Source: Fusobacteriota bacterium (GTDB lineage Bacteria > Bacillota > TC1). Taken from it: 64,000 bases of DNA. The stretch's first letter is position 1. Each line of letters starts with the position of its first letter. This document shows positions 1 to 6,483 of this stretch, piece after piece. The DNA lies in assembly GCA_009773805.1 (NCBI GenBank), contig WTXA01000002.1:620001-684000 (forward strand), in the 5' to 3' direction. Below the pieces are notes generated by a model. The model searched no databases and had not been told where the DNA came from. It saw only the letters and a program-made list of their open reading frames with translations. Both the position numbers and the translations under genes were made by a program.

Positions 1-57
1 GAAAGAGTTAAGATTCATATCTATCATGATAATATTGGTATCAATGAGTTTGAATAA
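1..57 (+). CDS. 3' end of an unidentified gene (partial)
   Basis: Frame 1 stays open from the window edge to a TAA at 55-57 and encodes about 18 residues ending in NEFE. The fragment is too short to assign. It could be the C-terminus of the gene before the ABC transporter, or a chance open frame. Confidence 0.35.
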   Translation, partial: ERVKIHIYHDNIGINEFE

Positions 58-77
58 TTTAAGGTTAATGATATAAT
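50..77 (+). promoter_or_regulatory. possible sigma-A promoter of the ABC transporter
   Basis: TTGAAT (50-55) and TATAAT (72-77) are separated by 16 bp, upstream of the substrate-binding protein. The -35 overlaps the end of the preceding open frame, so only the -10 is convincing. Confidence 0.4.
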
Positions 78-120
78 TAATTATTAGATGTAAAGAGAAT
101 ATATAGTAGGAGGAATAAAA

Positions 121-873
121 GTGAAAAAATTTGGAATTTTATTAGTATTAATTATGATGATGTTATTTGTTGTTGGTTGTGGTGCCAAGAATGAGAAGTT
201 GTTGAAAGTTGGTACAGAACCAACGTTTCCTCCATTTGAGTTTACCGATGAGAAAACAGGTAAAATTGATGGATTTGATATAGCGTTGATTACTGCAATG
301 GCAGAAAAAGCAGGCTATGAAGTAGAGATTACAAGTGTTGCTTTTGATGGTTTGATTGCTGCGTTACAATCAGGAAACATTGATATCGTTGCAAGTGCAA
401 TGTCAATTACTCCTGAAAGAGAAGAAAGTGTAAAATTTTCTGATCCATATATAGATGCAGGTCTAACAATTGCTGTTACACAAAAAAATAATGATATAAA
501 AGGTGAAGCTAATCTTAAAGGTAAAGTTGTGGGTGTTCAAATTGGAACTACTGGAGCGGAAAAAGCTAATGAGCTAAAAGCTAGTGGTTTAGTTAAAGAG
601 GTAAAGACCTACAATACTATTGACGTGGCTTTTCTTGATTTATTAAATGGTGCTATTGATTGTGTAATCAATGATGGTCCTGTTAATGAAGCCTATATGA
701 ATAAAAATGAAGGTAAGATAAAGACTGTTGGTGATACGCTAGTAAGTGATCAATATGGTTTTGCAGTTGCTAAGAGTAATGATAAATTGATTGGTGAATT
801 AAATAAGGCCTTAAAGGAACTTATCGAAGATGGTACTTATGATACATTGGTTGCAAAATATTTCGGGGAATAG
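121..873 (+). CDS. polar amino-acid ABC transporter, substrate-binding lipoprotein
   Basis: This 250-residue extracellular solute-binding protein of family 3 should capture a polar amino acid and deliver it to the permease. It starts at a GTG preceded by AGGAGG. The signal peptide ends in the lipobox VVGC, giving lipidated Cys20. Family features follow: EPTFPPFEF near the start of the mature protein, GFDIALI, the SMSITPER stretch and the GTTGA segment. Permease and ATPase genes follow in order, so this is a complete importer. The ligand (Gln, Arg, Cys or other) cannot be fixed from sequence alone. A hairpin after the stop probably tunes the lipoprotein to permease ratio. Confidence 0.93.
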   Translation: MKKFGILLVLIMMMLFVVGCGAKNEKLLKVGTEPTFPPFEFTDEKTGKIDGFDIALITAMAEKAGYEVEITSVAFDGLIAALQSGNIDIVASAMSITPEREESVKFSDPYIDAGLTIAVTQKNNDIKGEANLKGKVVGVQIGTTGAEKANELKASGLVKEVKTYNTIDVAFLDLLNGAIDCVINDGPVNEAYMNKNEGKIKTVGDTLVSDQYGFAVAKSNDKLIGELNKALKELIEDGTYDTLVAKYFGE

Positions 874-882
874 TTAAATTCG

Positions 883-917
883 GGATGCAACATCTATGTA
901 TGTTGCATCCTTTGTTT
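883..917 (+). terminator. intercistronic hairpin / partial terminator
   Basis: The arms GGATGCAACAT (883-893) and ATGTTGCATCC (900-910) form a perfect 11-bp stem followed by TTTGTTTT. It lies between binding-protein and permease genes, where a leaky terminator or 3' mRNA stabiliser commonly keeps binding protein in excess. That role is inferred. Confidence 0.75.
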
Positions 918-930
918 TGAGGTGAAGAGT

Positions 931-1611
931 ATGTCTTTTTTAGATCATGCATTAAGGGTATTACCTCTACTGTTAGAGGGTCTTAAGTTATCTATTATGG
1001 TAACTGTTATTTCAGCTATTATTGGTATTTTTCTAGGGCTTTTTCTAGGTCTTGGAAGACTTTCAAAGAACAGCATTATTAAATGGTTAGCTTCTGTTTA
1101 TGTGAATTTTATCAGAGGAACTCCGCTTTTGGTTCAATTGTTGATTATTTATGCGGGTATTCCTCAGATTTTTATGTTTATTACAAATCAACCAAGCCCA
1201 ATGTCTCCAATAGTTGCGGCTATTGCGGCTTGTAGTTTAAATAGTGCTGCTTATGTTGCGGAGATTTTTAGAGCTGGTATTCAGTCTATTGACAATGGTC
1301 AGATTGAGGCTGCTCGTTCCTTAGGCTTAACCAAGAATCAAGCAATGGCTCAGGTAATCTTGCCACAGGCTTTTAGAAGGATCATTCCTCCACTAGGAAA
1401 TGAGTTGATTACTCTTTTGAAGGAGACTTCAATTCTTTCAGCTATTGGTTTAGAGGAAATGATGCGTAAGGGGCAGTTGTATGTGGCTAATACTTTTCAG
1501 CCATTCCCAGTATATATTACTGTGGCTCTTTGTTATTTTGTTATAGTGCTTATAATTTCTAAGGGCTTATCTCTATTAGAGAGGAGGTTGAGGATTAGTG
1601 TTGAAGATTAA
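931..1611 (+). CDS. polar amino-acid ABC transporter, permease
   Basis: This 226-residue HisM/GlnP-type inner-membrane permease has several hydrophobic helices. The cytoplasmic EAA loop is clear ([14 protein letters not shown], then [13 protein letters not shown]), which couples to the ATPase. I chose ATG at 931 because GAGGTG sits just upstream; a GTG at 922 would bury that site. The 3' end overlaps the ATPase gene by 14 bp, so the two are probably translationally coupled. One permease gene implies a homodimeric pore. Confidence 0.92.
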   Translation: MSFLDHALRVLPLLLEGLKLSIMVTVISAIIGIFLGLFLGLGRLSKNSIIKWLASVYVNFIRGTPLLVQLLIIYAGIPQIFMFITNQPSPMSPIVAAIAACSLNSAAYVAEIFRAGIQSIDNGQIEAARSLGLTKNQAMAQVILPQAFRRIIPPLGNELITLLKETSILSAIGLEEMMRKGQLYVANTFQPFPVYITVALCYFVIVLIISKGLSLLERRLRISVED

Positions 1612-2320
1612 TAATTTACATAAAAATTTCAAGGATTTGAAGGTGCTTAAGGGTATTACAACTGAAATTCATACTGGTGAAGTTGTTTGCGTCATTGGAC
1701 CTAGTGGTAGTGGTAAGAGTACATTTCTTCGCTGCTTGAATAGGCTTGAGGAAGCCACTTCCGGTGATATTTTGGTTGATGGTATTAATATCAATGACAA
1801 GGGTGTAGATATTAATAAAATTCGGGAAGAAATGGGTATGGTGTTTCAACGTTTTAACTTATTTCCTCATATGAAGGTTATTGATAATATTATGCTAGCG
1901 CCGATGAAGGTAAAGAAGTTGAGTAAGGAAGATGCTAGAACGTTAGCTCTTGCTCTTTTAGATAAGGTTGGTTTGTCTGATAAGGTTGATAGTTATCCTG
2001 ATCAACTGTCCGGAGGTCAACAACAACGTGTTGCTATTGCAAGAGCTCTTGCGATGGAGCCTAAGGTTATGTTGTTTGATGAGCCTACAAGTGCTTTGGA
2101 TCCTGAAATGGTTGGTGAGGTGCTCCAGGTTATGAAGACATTGGTCAAGGAGGGTATGACTATGGTGGTTGTTACTCATGAGATGGGTTTTGCCAGGGAA
2201 GTTGGTACTAGAGTTTTGTTTATGGATGATGGTGTTATTGTTGAAGATGGTACTCCATTGGAGATGTTTACTGATAGTAAAAATGCTAGAACTCAGGAGT
2301 TTCTTAGTAGAATATTGTAG
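1598..2320 (+). CDS. polar amino-acid ABC transporter, ATP-binding subunit
   Basis: This 240-residue GlnQ-type ATPase energises the importer. It contains Walker [10 protein letters not shown] near residue 34, the Q-loop in [11 protein letters not shown], the signature LSGGQQQR, Walker B VMLFDEP and the switch histidine in VTHEM. GTG at 1598 is preceded by GAGGAGG inside the permease gene. Length and all motifs are normal. A strong terminator 7 bp after the stop ends the operon. Confidence 0.94.
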   Translation: MLKINNLHKNFKDLKVLKGITTEIHTGEVVCVIGPSGSGKSTFLRCLNRLEEATSGDILVDGININDKGVDINKIREEMGMVFQRFNLFPHMKVIDNIMLAPMKVKKLSKEDARTLALALLDKVGLSDKVDSYPDQLSGGQQQRVAIARALAMEPKVMLFDEPTSALDPEMVGEVLQVMKTLVKEGMTMVVVTHEMGFAREVGTRVLFMDDGVIVEDGTPLEMFTDSKNARTQEFLSRIL

Positions 2321-2327
2321 TTTGTTT

Positions 2328-2352
2328 GGAACCAGGTGACTGGTTCCTTTAT
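2328..2352 (+). terminator. rho-independent terminator of the ABC operon
   Basis: GGAACCAG (2328-2335), loop GTGA, CTGGTTCC (2340-2347), then TTT. A perfect 8-bp stem. Confidence 0.8.
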
Positions 2353-2387
2353 CATAATTTGATTATATTGTTTGAAGGAGGTATATT

Positions 2388-3530
2388 ATGTTTAATTTTG
2401 ATTATTTTAATCCTACGAAGATTTTGTTTGGTAGGGACAGGTTGTCTGAGCTTAGTTGTGAAATTCCTAGTGATGGTAGGATTATGTTGGTTTATGGCCA
2501 GGGTAGTGCTGTTAGAAGTGGTTTGATTGATAGGATAAGAGATATATTAGGTGATAGGATAGTTGGGGAGTTTTTTGGTATTGAGGCTAATCCTAGGTTT
2601 AATACTTTGATGGAGGGTGTAGATAGAATAGATGTTTGTGGTGCTGATTTTCTTTTGGCTGTAGGTGGTGGTTCTGTTATGGATGGGACTAAGTTTATGG
2701 CTTTGGCTAGTCAGTATGAGGGTGATGATTTATTATCCTTTTTGAAGTCATATAGTCTTGGGTCTTGCGTTGAGACTGCTTTACCTCTTGGTGTTGTTTG
2801 TACATTGCCGGCTACGGGTTCTGAGATGAATTGTGGAGGGGTTATTAGTCATGAGGATGGGAAGTTCTATTTTAGTAGTCCTTTGGTGTATCCTAGATTT
2901 GCTTTCTTGGATCCTACTTTGACTTTTACCTTACCTCGTGAGCAGGTTGCTAATGGTGTTGTTGATGCTTTTGTGCATATTATTGAAGGATATGTGACTA
3001 AGAATGTTGAGGCTAGATTTCAAGATAGGGCTTGTGAGGGGTTACTCCGAACTTTGATAGAAGTTGGTAAGAAGAGTATGGATAATCCAGAAGATTATGA
3101 TGCTAGGGCTAATTTGGTCTGGTGTTCTACTATGGCCTTAAATGGTATGTTGGCTGTTGGTACCCCTGAGGATTGGAGAGGTCATATGTTAGGTCATCAG
3201 TTGACTGCTAGTTTTGGTTTTGATCATGGTAAGAGTTTGGCAGTTGTTATGCCTGCTTTGTGGTCTGTTGCCAGAGATGAAAAAAGGGCTAAAATATTGC
3301 AGTTTGGCGAGCGTGTTTTTGATATAGTTGGTGCGGCTAGTGATGAGGATGAGACTATTGATAGGATTATTGATAGACTAAGGGAGTTTTTTGAGAGTTT
3401 GGAAGTTAAGACTAGTTTTAGTGATTATGATATGGGTCAAGCTGAGGTTGAGGTTATTTTGGCTGGCTTGGCTAAGTATGGACAAGGTGACCCTAGCTTT
3501 AATCGATGTGTTCTAGAATTGGCTATTTAA
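2388..3530 (+). CDS. iron-containing alcohol dehydrogenase, YqhD/butanol-dehydrogenase type
   Basis: This 380-residue group III alcohol dehydrogenase should reduce aldehydes with NAD(P)H. The cofactor loop is GGGSVMD (residues 93-99). The metal ligands are visible as Asp193, His197, His266 and His280 in VDAFVHIIEGY, EDWRGHMLGH and FGFDH. The MALNG and HMLGHQLTA segments are typical of the YqhD/BdhA branch, often NADPH-linked. A GGAGG site precedes the ATG. Coding-strand composition is unusually rich in G and T (about 78% in 2641-2700). The stop overlaps the convergent ImmA gene by 8 bp. Confidence 0.9.
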   Translation: MFNFDYFNPTKILFGRDRLSELSCEIPSDGRIMLVYGQGSAVRSGLIDRIRDILGDRIVGEFFGIEANPRFNTLMEGVDRIDVCGADFLLAVGGGSVMDGTKFMALASQYEGDDLLSFLKSYSLGSCVETALPLGVVCTLPATGSEMNCGGVISHEDGKFYFSSPLVYPRFAFLDPTLTFTLPREQVANGVVDAFVHIIEGYVTKNVEARFQDRACEGLLRTLIEVGKKSMDNPEDYDARANLVWCSTMALNGMLAVGTPEDWRGHMLGHQLTASFGFDHGKSLAVVMPALWSVARDEKRAKILQFGERVFDIVGAASDEDETIDRIIDRLREFFESLEVKTSFSDYDMGQAEVEVILAGLAKYGQGDPSFNRCVLELAI

Positions 3531-4035
3531 GAAAGTTGCTTTTAGGCAGACCAAAGGTCTTTAGGTTTTCTTTTCTTTTGTAGAGTTCGTTTACTTTGAT
3601 AAGTAAGAGATTGATGTCTACTCCAAGCATACTTGCTACTTGGTAGACATCAAAGCCCTCTTTGAAACAGGTATAGACTACTTCATCATCTAGAAGTAGC
3701 TCGCTGGCAAATATGTTGGCTTCATATTCTGGTTTTGATTTCATATCGTAAAGAACGAATTCTTGGAAGATGCTGCTTTTTAGATATATTCTATGTAGTA
3801 GATCATGTCCTAGTTCATGGGCGCATACTAGGTGCTGCATCTCTAAGGGTAGGTTGCTATTGATAAAGATGTAGCGGTTTCTTAAGATGACCTTGTACAT
3901 TCCTTTTAGGTTTAAAAAGTCATCTCGAAATATTATATTGACACCAAGTTCCTTAGCTAGTGCGAAGGGATCTCTGGTGTCATATTTTTTTAAAAGTGTC
4001 TCTACCATTTTGAATATTTTTTGTTCTTTTTTCAT
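3523..4035 (-). CDS. ImmA/IrrE-family metallopeptidase
   Basis: This 170-residue zinc peptidase of the ImmA/IrrE family carries HELGH at residues 73-77 and the downstream EYEANIFASELLL helix that supplies the third ligand, probably Glu105. Members cleave a cognate XRE repressor after DNA damage or another signal (ICEBs1 ImmA on ImmR; Deinococcus IrrE on DdrO). The adjoining XRE gene lies directly upstream on the same strand, its stop abutting this ATG, so it is the likely substrate. The only nearby palindromes are the shared 16-bp operators described at the XRE, toxin and polymerase promoters. Confidence 0.88.
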   Translation of the reverse strand: MKKEQKIFKMVETLLKKYDTRDPFALAKELGVNIIFRDDFLNLKGMYKVILRNRYIFINSNLPLEMQHLVCAHELGHDLLHRIYLKSSIFQEFVLYDMKSKPEYEANIFASELLLDDEVVYTCFKEGFDVYQVASMLGVDINLLLIKVNELYKRKENLKTFGLPKSNFLK

Positions 4036-4385
4036 TATTTGTTCCTATATTTCTTGTTCTTTTCCTTTGCGTCTATGTAGGCTTCAGTTATAGCTTGGAA
4101 CACTGCTTCTTTGTCTTCTTCTCCTAGTTCTCCTCCTGCAAATAGTGCTTGTATTTCTAATATTAGTAGGTCGGCAGGTTTAAAATCCTGACTGGACATC
4201 AGGGCAGTCATACTTGTTCTTAGGGCTCTAGCCAGTCTTGATAGTATGGCTACGTCCTTTGGGTGTCTGTTGTTGCTTTCATAGTTCTGGATGGAGCGTG
4301 TTGTTACTCCTACCTCTTCGGCCAGTTCCTTCTGGCTTAGTCCTTGTTGTTTTCTTAGGTCTTTTAGTGTATCTCCAAATAGCAT
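4035..4385 (-). CDS. XRE-family repressor paired with ImmA
   Basis: This 116-residue protein has an N-terminal helix-turn-helix (about residues 6-58; QGLSQKELAEEVGVTTRSIQNYE) and a charged C-terminal tail. It resembles the ImmR/DdrO-type partner of ImmA proteases. AAAGGAG precedes the ATG. Its promoter carries the palindrome at 4403-4418 over the presumed transcription start, consistent with autorepression. The same motif recurs at the toxin (4673) and polymerase (9239, 9276) promoters. Binding by this protein is inferred; LexA is the main alternative. Confidence 0.87.
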   Translation of the reverse strand: MLFGDTLKDLRKQQGLSQKELAEEVGVTTRSIQNYESNNRHPKDVAILSRLARALRTSMTALMSSQDFKPADLLILEIQALFAGGELGEEDKEAVFQAITEAYIDAKEKNKKYRNK

Positions 4386-4402
4386 TTTCTATTCTCCTTT
4401 AT

Positions 4403-4418
4403 ATGAACGATATTTCGT
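4403..4418 (-). promoter_or_regulatory. SOS-like operator at the XRE-ImmA promoter
   Basis: Minus-strand sequence ACGAAATATCGTTCAT lies just downstream of the -10, over the expected start of transcription. It matches the outer bases of the Gram-positive SOS box (CGAAC-N4-GTTCG) at 8 of 10 positions. Confidence 0.65.
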
Positions 4419-4425
4419 TATGTTT

Positions 4426-4454
4426 AGTTTATCTTTTTATAGCAATGTTGTCAA
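4426..4454 (-). promoter_or_regulatory. sigma-A promoter of XRE-immA
   Basis: On the minus strand TTGACA (plus-strand 4449-4454) and TAAACT (4426-4431) are spaced by 17 bp, reading toward the XRE gene. Confidence 0.75.
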
Positions 4455-4475
4455 GGATGTTTTTGTATTATTAAT

Positions 4476-4580
4476 GGAAAAAGTAATCACCCCACTAGTA
4501 TAGGGTGATTACTTTGAGTCATTAGATTTAATGATCTTGTATGCTACATTAGTTATACACCATGCAACAGAGTGATTACA
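4476..4580 (-). ncRNA. putative antisense-type small RNA, upstream copy
   Basis: A minus-strand unit resembles the antisense RNA at 4847-4931. It has a promoter TTGATT-17-TATAAT (4587-4615) and a terminator whose arms AGTAATCACCC (4482-4492) and GGGTGATTACT (4503-4513) form a perfect stem followed by TTTTT. The same GTGATTACT stem ends the downstream copy. No intact toxin frame lies opposite this one, so it may be a decoy or the residue of a duplicated cassette. Predicted length is about 105 nt. Confidence 0.6.
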
Positions 4581-4633
4581 ATTAATATTATATATCCTAC
4601 TGTGAAATAAATCAATAATAAATTGAAAAAATA

Positions 4634-4662
4634 TTGACTACATACATATAAAGTATTAGAAT
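4634..4662 (+). promoter_or_regulatory. sigma-A promoter of the small toxin gene
   Basis: TTGACT (4634-4639), 17 bp, TAGAAT (4657-4662). It is followed after 10 bp by an SOS-like palindrome and points at the 25-residue peptide gene. The untranslated leader would be about 110 nt. Confidence 0.72.
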
Positions 4663-4672
4663 ATTATTATGG

Positions 4673-4688
4673 ATGAACGTTTATTCGT
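4673..4688 (+). promoter_or_regulatory. SOS-like operator at the toxin promoter
   Basis: Plus-strand ATGAACGTTTATTCGT reads ACGAATAAACGTTCAT on the other strand, the same ACGAA-N4-CG-TTCAT pattern as the XRE promoter site. It covers the likely transcription start. Confidence 0.65.
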
Positions 4689-4779
4689 TTATCCGATATA
4701 TGGTGTAGATAGTTTAATACAGAGTGGTTATGCATTATCTTTTTTAAAATCGAAAGATTGAGGAAAGGAGGTGTTGCTA

Positions 4780-4857
4780 ATGGGAATATATGAGTCATTA
4801 TATATAGTGATTTTATATACCATGTTAGTAGTGTCTATAATAGATACAAAAAAGTAA
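4780..4857 (+). CDS. 25-residue hydrophobic peptide, putative holin-like type I toxin
   Basis: The ATG is preceded by a near-perfect AAAGGAGGTG. The peptide opens MGIYESLYIVI, continues with a single hydrophobic helix containing TMLVVSII and ends DTKK. The YESL start, one membrane helix and lysine tail match the short 'putative holin-like toxin' peptides of Firmicutes type I toxin-antitoxin systems. A convergent RNA with its own consensus promoter and terminator overlaps the end of the gene, as in txpA/ratA and bsrG/SR4. The promoter carries an SOS-like operator, so expression may follow DNA damage, as with E. coli tisB. Toxicity is inferred. Confidence 0.72.
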   Translation: MGIYESLYIVILYTMLVVSIIDTKK

Positions 4858-4931
4858 TCACCCTGTTGTACCAGGATGATTACTAAATACAGTAATTGTC
4901 TTATTGCATAACCATTAAGTGGTTACTATCT
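4847..4931 (-). ncRNA. antisense RNA to the holin-like toxin mRNA
   Basis: The promoter on the minus strand is exact consensus: TTGACA (plus 4961-4966), 17 bp, TATAAT (plus 4938-4943). Transcription from about 4931 would end at a hairpin with arms 4853-4865 and 4872-4884 followed by TTTTTT. The hairpin pairs better on this strand (G-U in place of C-A). The roughly 85-nt RNA overlaps the last codons and 3' region of the toxin mRNA, the geometry of a type I antitoxin. Confidence 0.72.
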
Positions 4932-4937
4932 ACCCAT

Positions 4938-4966
4938 ATTATATATCCATATATTATTCTTGTCAA
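4938..4966 (-). promoter_or_regulatory. consensus promoter of the antisense RNA
   Basis: TTGACA-17 bp-TATAAT on the minus strand. The perfect match suggests strong constitutive transcription, as expected for an antitoxin RNA. Confidence 0.8.
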
Positions 4967-4997
4967 TTATGAATGTTAAGGAAGGGTGGTGAATTCA

Positions 4998-5051
4998 TTG
5001 AATCTTGATTTTTGGGAGATTATTCTTCTTTTAATGCAGTTGACTTTATAA
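4998..5051 (+). pseudogene. short membrane-peptide frame, possibly decayed
   Basis: A TTG codon preceded by AAGGAAGGGTGG opens a 17-residue frame beginning MNLDFWEII. It resembles the start of the small membrane protein at 5958 (MNFDFIDLL) but stops after a half-length hydrophobic stretch. It may be a truncated relative or a chance frame. Between 4858 and 5170 I otherwise see only the antisense RNA unit and a weak third copy of the GTGATT motif near 5103-5130. Confidence 0.3.
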
Positions 5052-5170
5052 GTTGATGTTGTCAAGATTTTGTTCGCTGTTTTTCAGTGATTCCTGTAAA
5101 ATAGCAATCACCTACTCTCTTGTTTAGACTGCAAATATCAATAATAAATGAATACATATCATATTTATAG

Positions 5171-5199
5171 TTGACATTATCCATTATAAATTGTATTAT
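5171..5199 (+). promoter_or_regulatory. sigma-A promoter of the secreted protein gene
   Basis: TTGACA (5171-5176), 17 bp, TATTAT (5194-5199). Transcription would begin near 5206, so the ATG at 5213 would be leaderless. That supports the start at 5243. Confidence 0.75.
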
Positions 5200-5242
5200 A
5201 GGTATGTAAATTATGGAAATACTTTTCAATGGGAGGTTGGTT

Positions 5243-5941
5243 ATGAAAAAAAATGTAATTTTGGAAATTATTATTATATCTATGTTTTTCTTTCTGTTTT
5301 CGTCAAGTTTTTTGTTAGCAAGCAATTCGAAACAAGATAATCTGGAATCTAAGATCAAGGAAGAGTTAAATATACATGTAGATGTTTTGGGAGTGGAAGA
5401 ACTTTCTGAAGAATCAATGAATGATAAATCGGATAATTTGCTAGGTTCATTAGAAAAAAATGGAGTTAATGGTGGAAGAGTAGAGATAGTAAAAAAAGAC
5501 CGAGTGCCCAAAGGGATGAAATTACTAGCATTCGAATCAGATGAAGATGCTGCTAGATATATAGCATATAAGGATGATAAAATAATAGAGGAACCACTAG
5601 CTTATTCAACATCTTTGTATACTTATACGAGAAACTATAGGGTTCACGTTGAACAGGCGGGATTTTCTTCAATACAAATAAATGCCAGAGGTACATATTA
5701 TACAGATATTTATGGTTATAGCAGATTTACCTATGTTGGAAAGCCGTGGATTACACATACAGGAATTACCCTTGGGTTAGAAGTTAGTTTAAATAATTCT
5801 TGGAGTTCAATAAGTTATTCAAAATCATCAGCTAACATTGGTGCTAGTTATCATACAGACTATTATTTAATTATTAATGGTTTGATTAAAATATATTCAT
5901 ATGACACAACTACAAATAAAAAAATAACACCTTTAATGTAG
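5243..5941 (+). CDS. secreted protein of unknown function
   Basis: A 232-residue protein with GGGAGG before the ATG. It begins with a Lys-rich n-region and a long hydrophobic core ending near LLASNS, a signal peptide. An acidic region (to about residue 110) follows, then a beta-rich part with many Tyr, Ser and Thr residues (ARGTYYTDIYGY, YVGKPWITHTG, DTKYYL-like DYYLIINGLIKIYSYDT). No catalytic motif is recognisable. A small membrane-protein gene starts 16 bp after the stop and is likely co-transcribed. I do not recognise the family with certainty. Confidence 0.72.
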   Translation: MKKNVILEIIIISMFFFLFSSSFLLASNSKQDNLESKIKEELNIHVDVLGVEELSEESMNDKSDNLLGSLEKNGVNGGRVEIVKKDRVPKGMKLLAFESDEDAARYIAYKDDKIIEEPLAYSTSLYTYTRNYRVHVEQAGFSSIQINARGTYYTDIYGYSRFTYVGKPWITHTGITLGLEVSLNNSWSSISYSKSSANIGASYHTDYYLIINGLIKIYSYDTTTNKKITPLM

Positions 5942-5957
5942 GGATGAGGAGAATGTA

Positions 5958-6071
5958 ATGAATTTTGATTTTATTGATTTATTATGGCAACTTTTTAATT
6001 TTTTTGTTCTTACTGCAATTGTGATATTGATTATTATTCTTTTACGAAGATATAGCGGGAAAGGTAACTGA
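5958..6071 (+). CDS. 37-residue single-pass membrane peptide
   Basis: ATG preceded by GGATGAGGAGA. The peptide opens MNFDFIDLLWQL, runs through one hydrophobic helix (VLTAIVILIIILL) and ends in a basic RRYSGKG tail, implying a cytoplasmic C-terminus. It follows the secreted protein gene by 16 bp. It may be an accessory or immunity-like partner, but nothing in the sequence proves a role. Confidence 0.55.
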   Translation: MNFDFIDLLWQLFNFFVLTAIVILIIILLRRYSGKGN

Positions 6072-6145
6072 CAGGAAAGATTGTTCTTCATATAGTTGAT
6101 AGTACATAAACAAAATATCGTATGTATATACATTGTTTTGTTATT

Positions 6146-6181
6146 ATAACTACTTTGTGTTAACAGGGTAGTTATTTTTTA
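6146..6181 (+). terminator. rho-independent terminator
   Basis: ATAACTAC (6146-6153) and GTAGTTAT (6168-6175) followed by TTTTT. It ends the transcript of the secreted protein and membrane peptide. Confidence 0.7.
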
Positions 6182-6256
6182 TGCCGTTATCATAAAGATA
6201 AAACAATAATTCCTAGTAATCATATAGAATTTATAGTATAAATATTTGAAAATCAA

Positions 6257-6285
6257 TTGACACTCTCCTGGAACAATGTTAATAT
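6257..6285 (+). promoter_or_regulatory. sigma-A promoter upstream of the rhodanese gene
   Basis: TTGACA (6257-6262), 17 bp, TAATAT (6280-6285). The interval 6072-6483 otherwise holds the terminator at 6146 and a possible 24-codon frame at 6351. Confidence 0.7.
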
Positions 6286-6350
6286 ATATTTATTGGATTT
6301 CATATTATTCATATATGAAATAAGAGTAATGAGGGGAATGGGGTGTTTTT

Positions 6351-6425
6351 ATGATAGAGTTTAAAGTTAAAGGAGTCGTTGACACCTTGGAACTTGAATA
6401 TTCAGTACGATGTTATAGTTGCTAA
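6351..6425 (+). CDS. possible 24-residue peptide
   Basis: An ATG downstream of GAGGGGAATGGGG opens a 24-codon frame ending in CYSC and TAA, between a good promoter and the rhodanese gene. The ribosome site is too far from the ATG to be convincing. It could be a leader peptide or chance. Confidence 0.25.
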   Translation: MIEFKVKGVVDTLELEYSVRCYSC

Positions 6426-6483
6426 TTGTTCAAGTAGGAAATAAAAATTTAGTTTAAAATAATTGAATATCAAGGAGGAAAAA

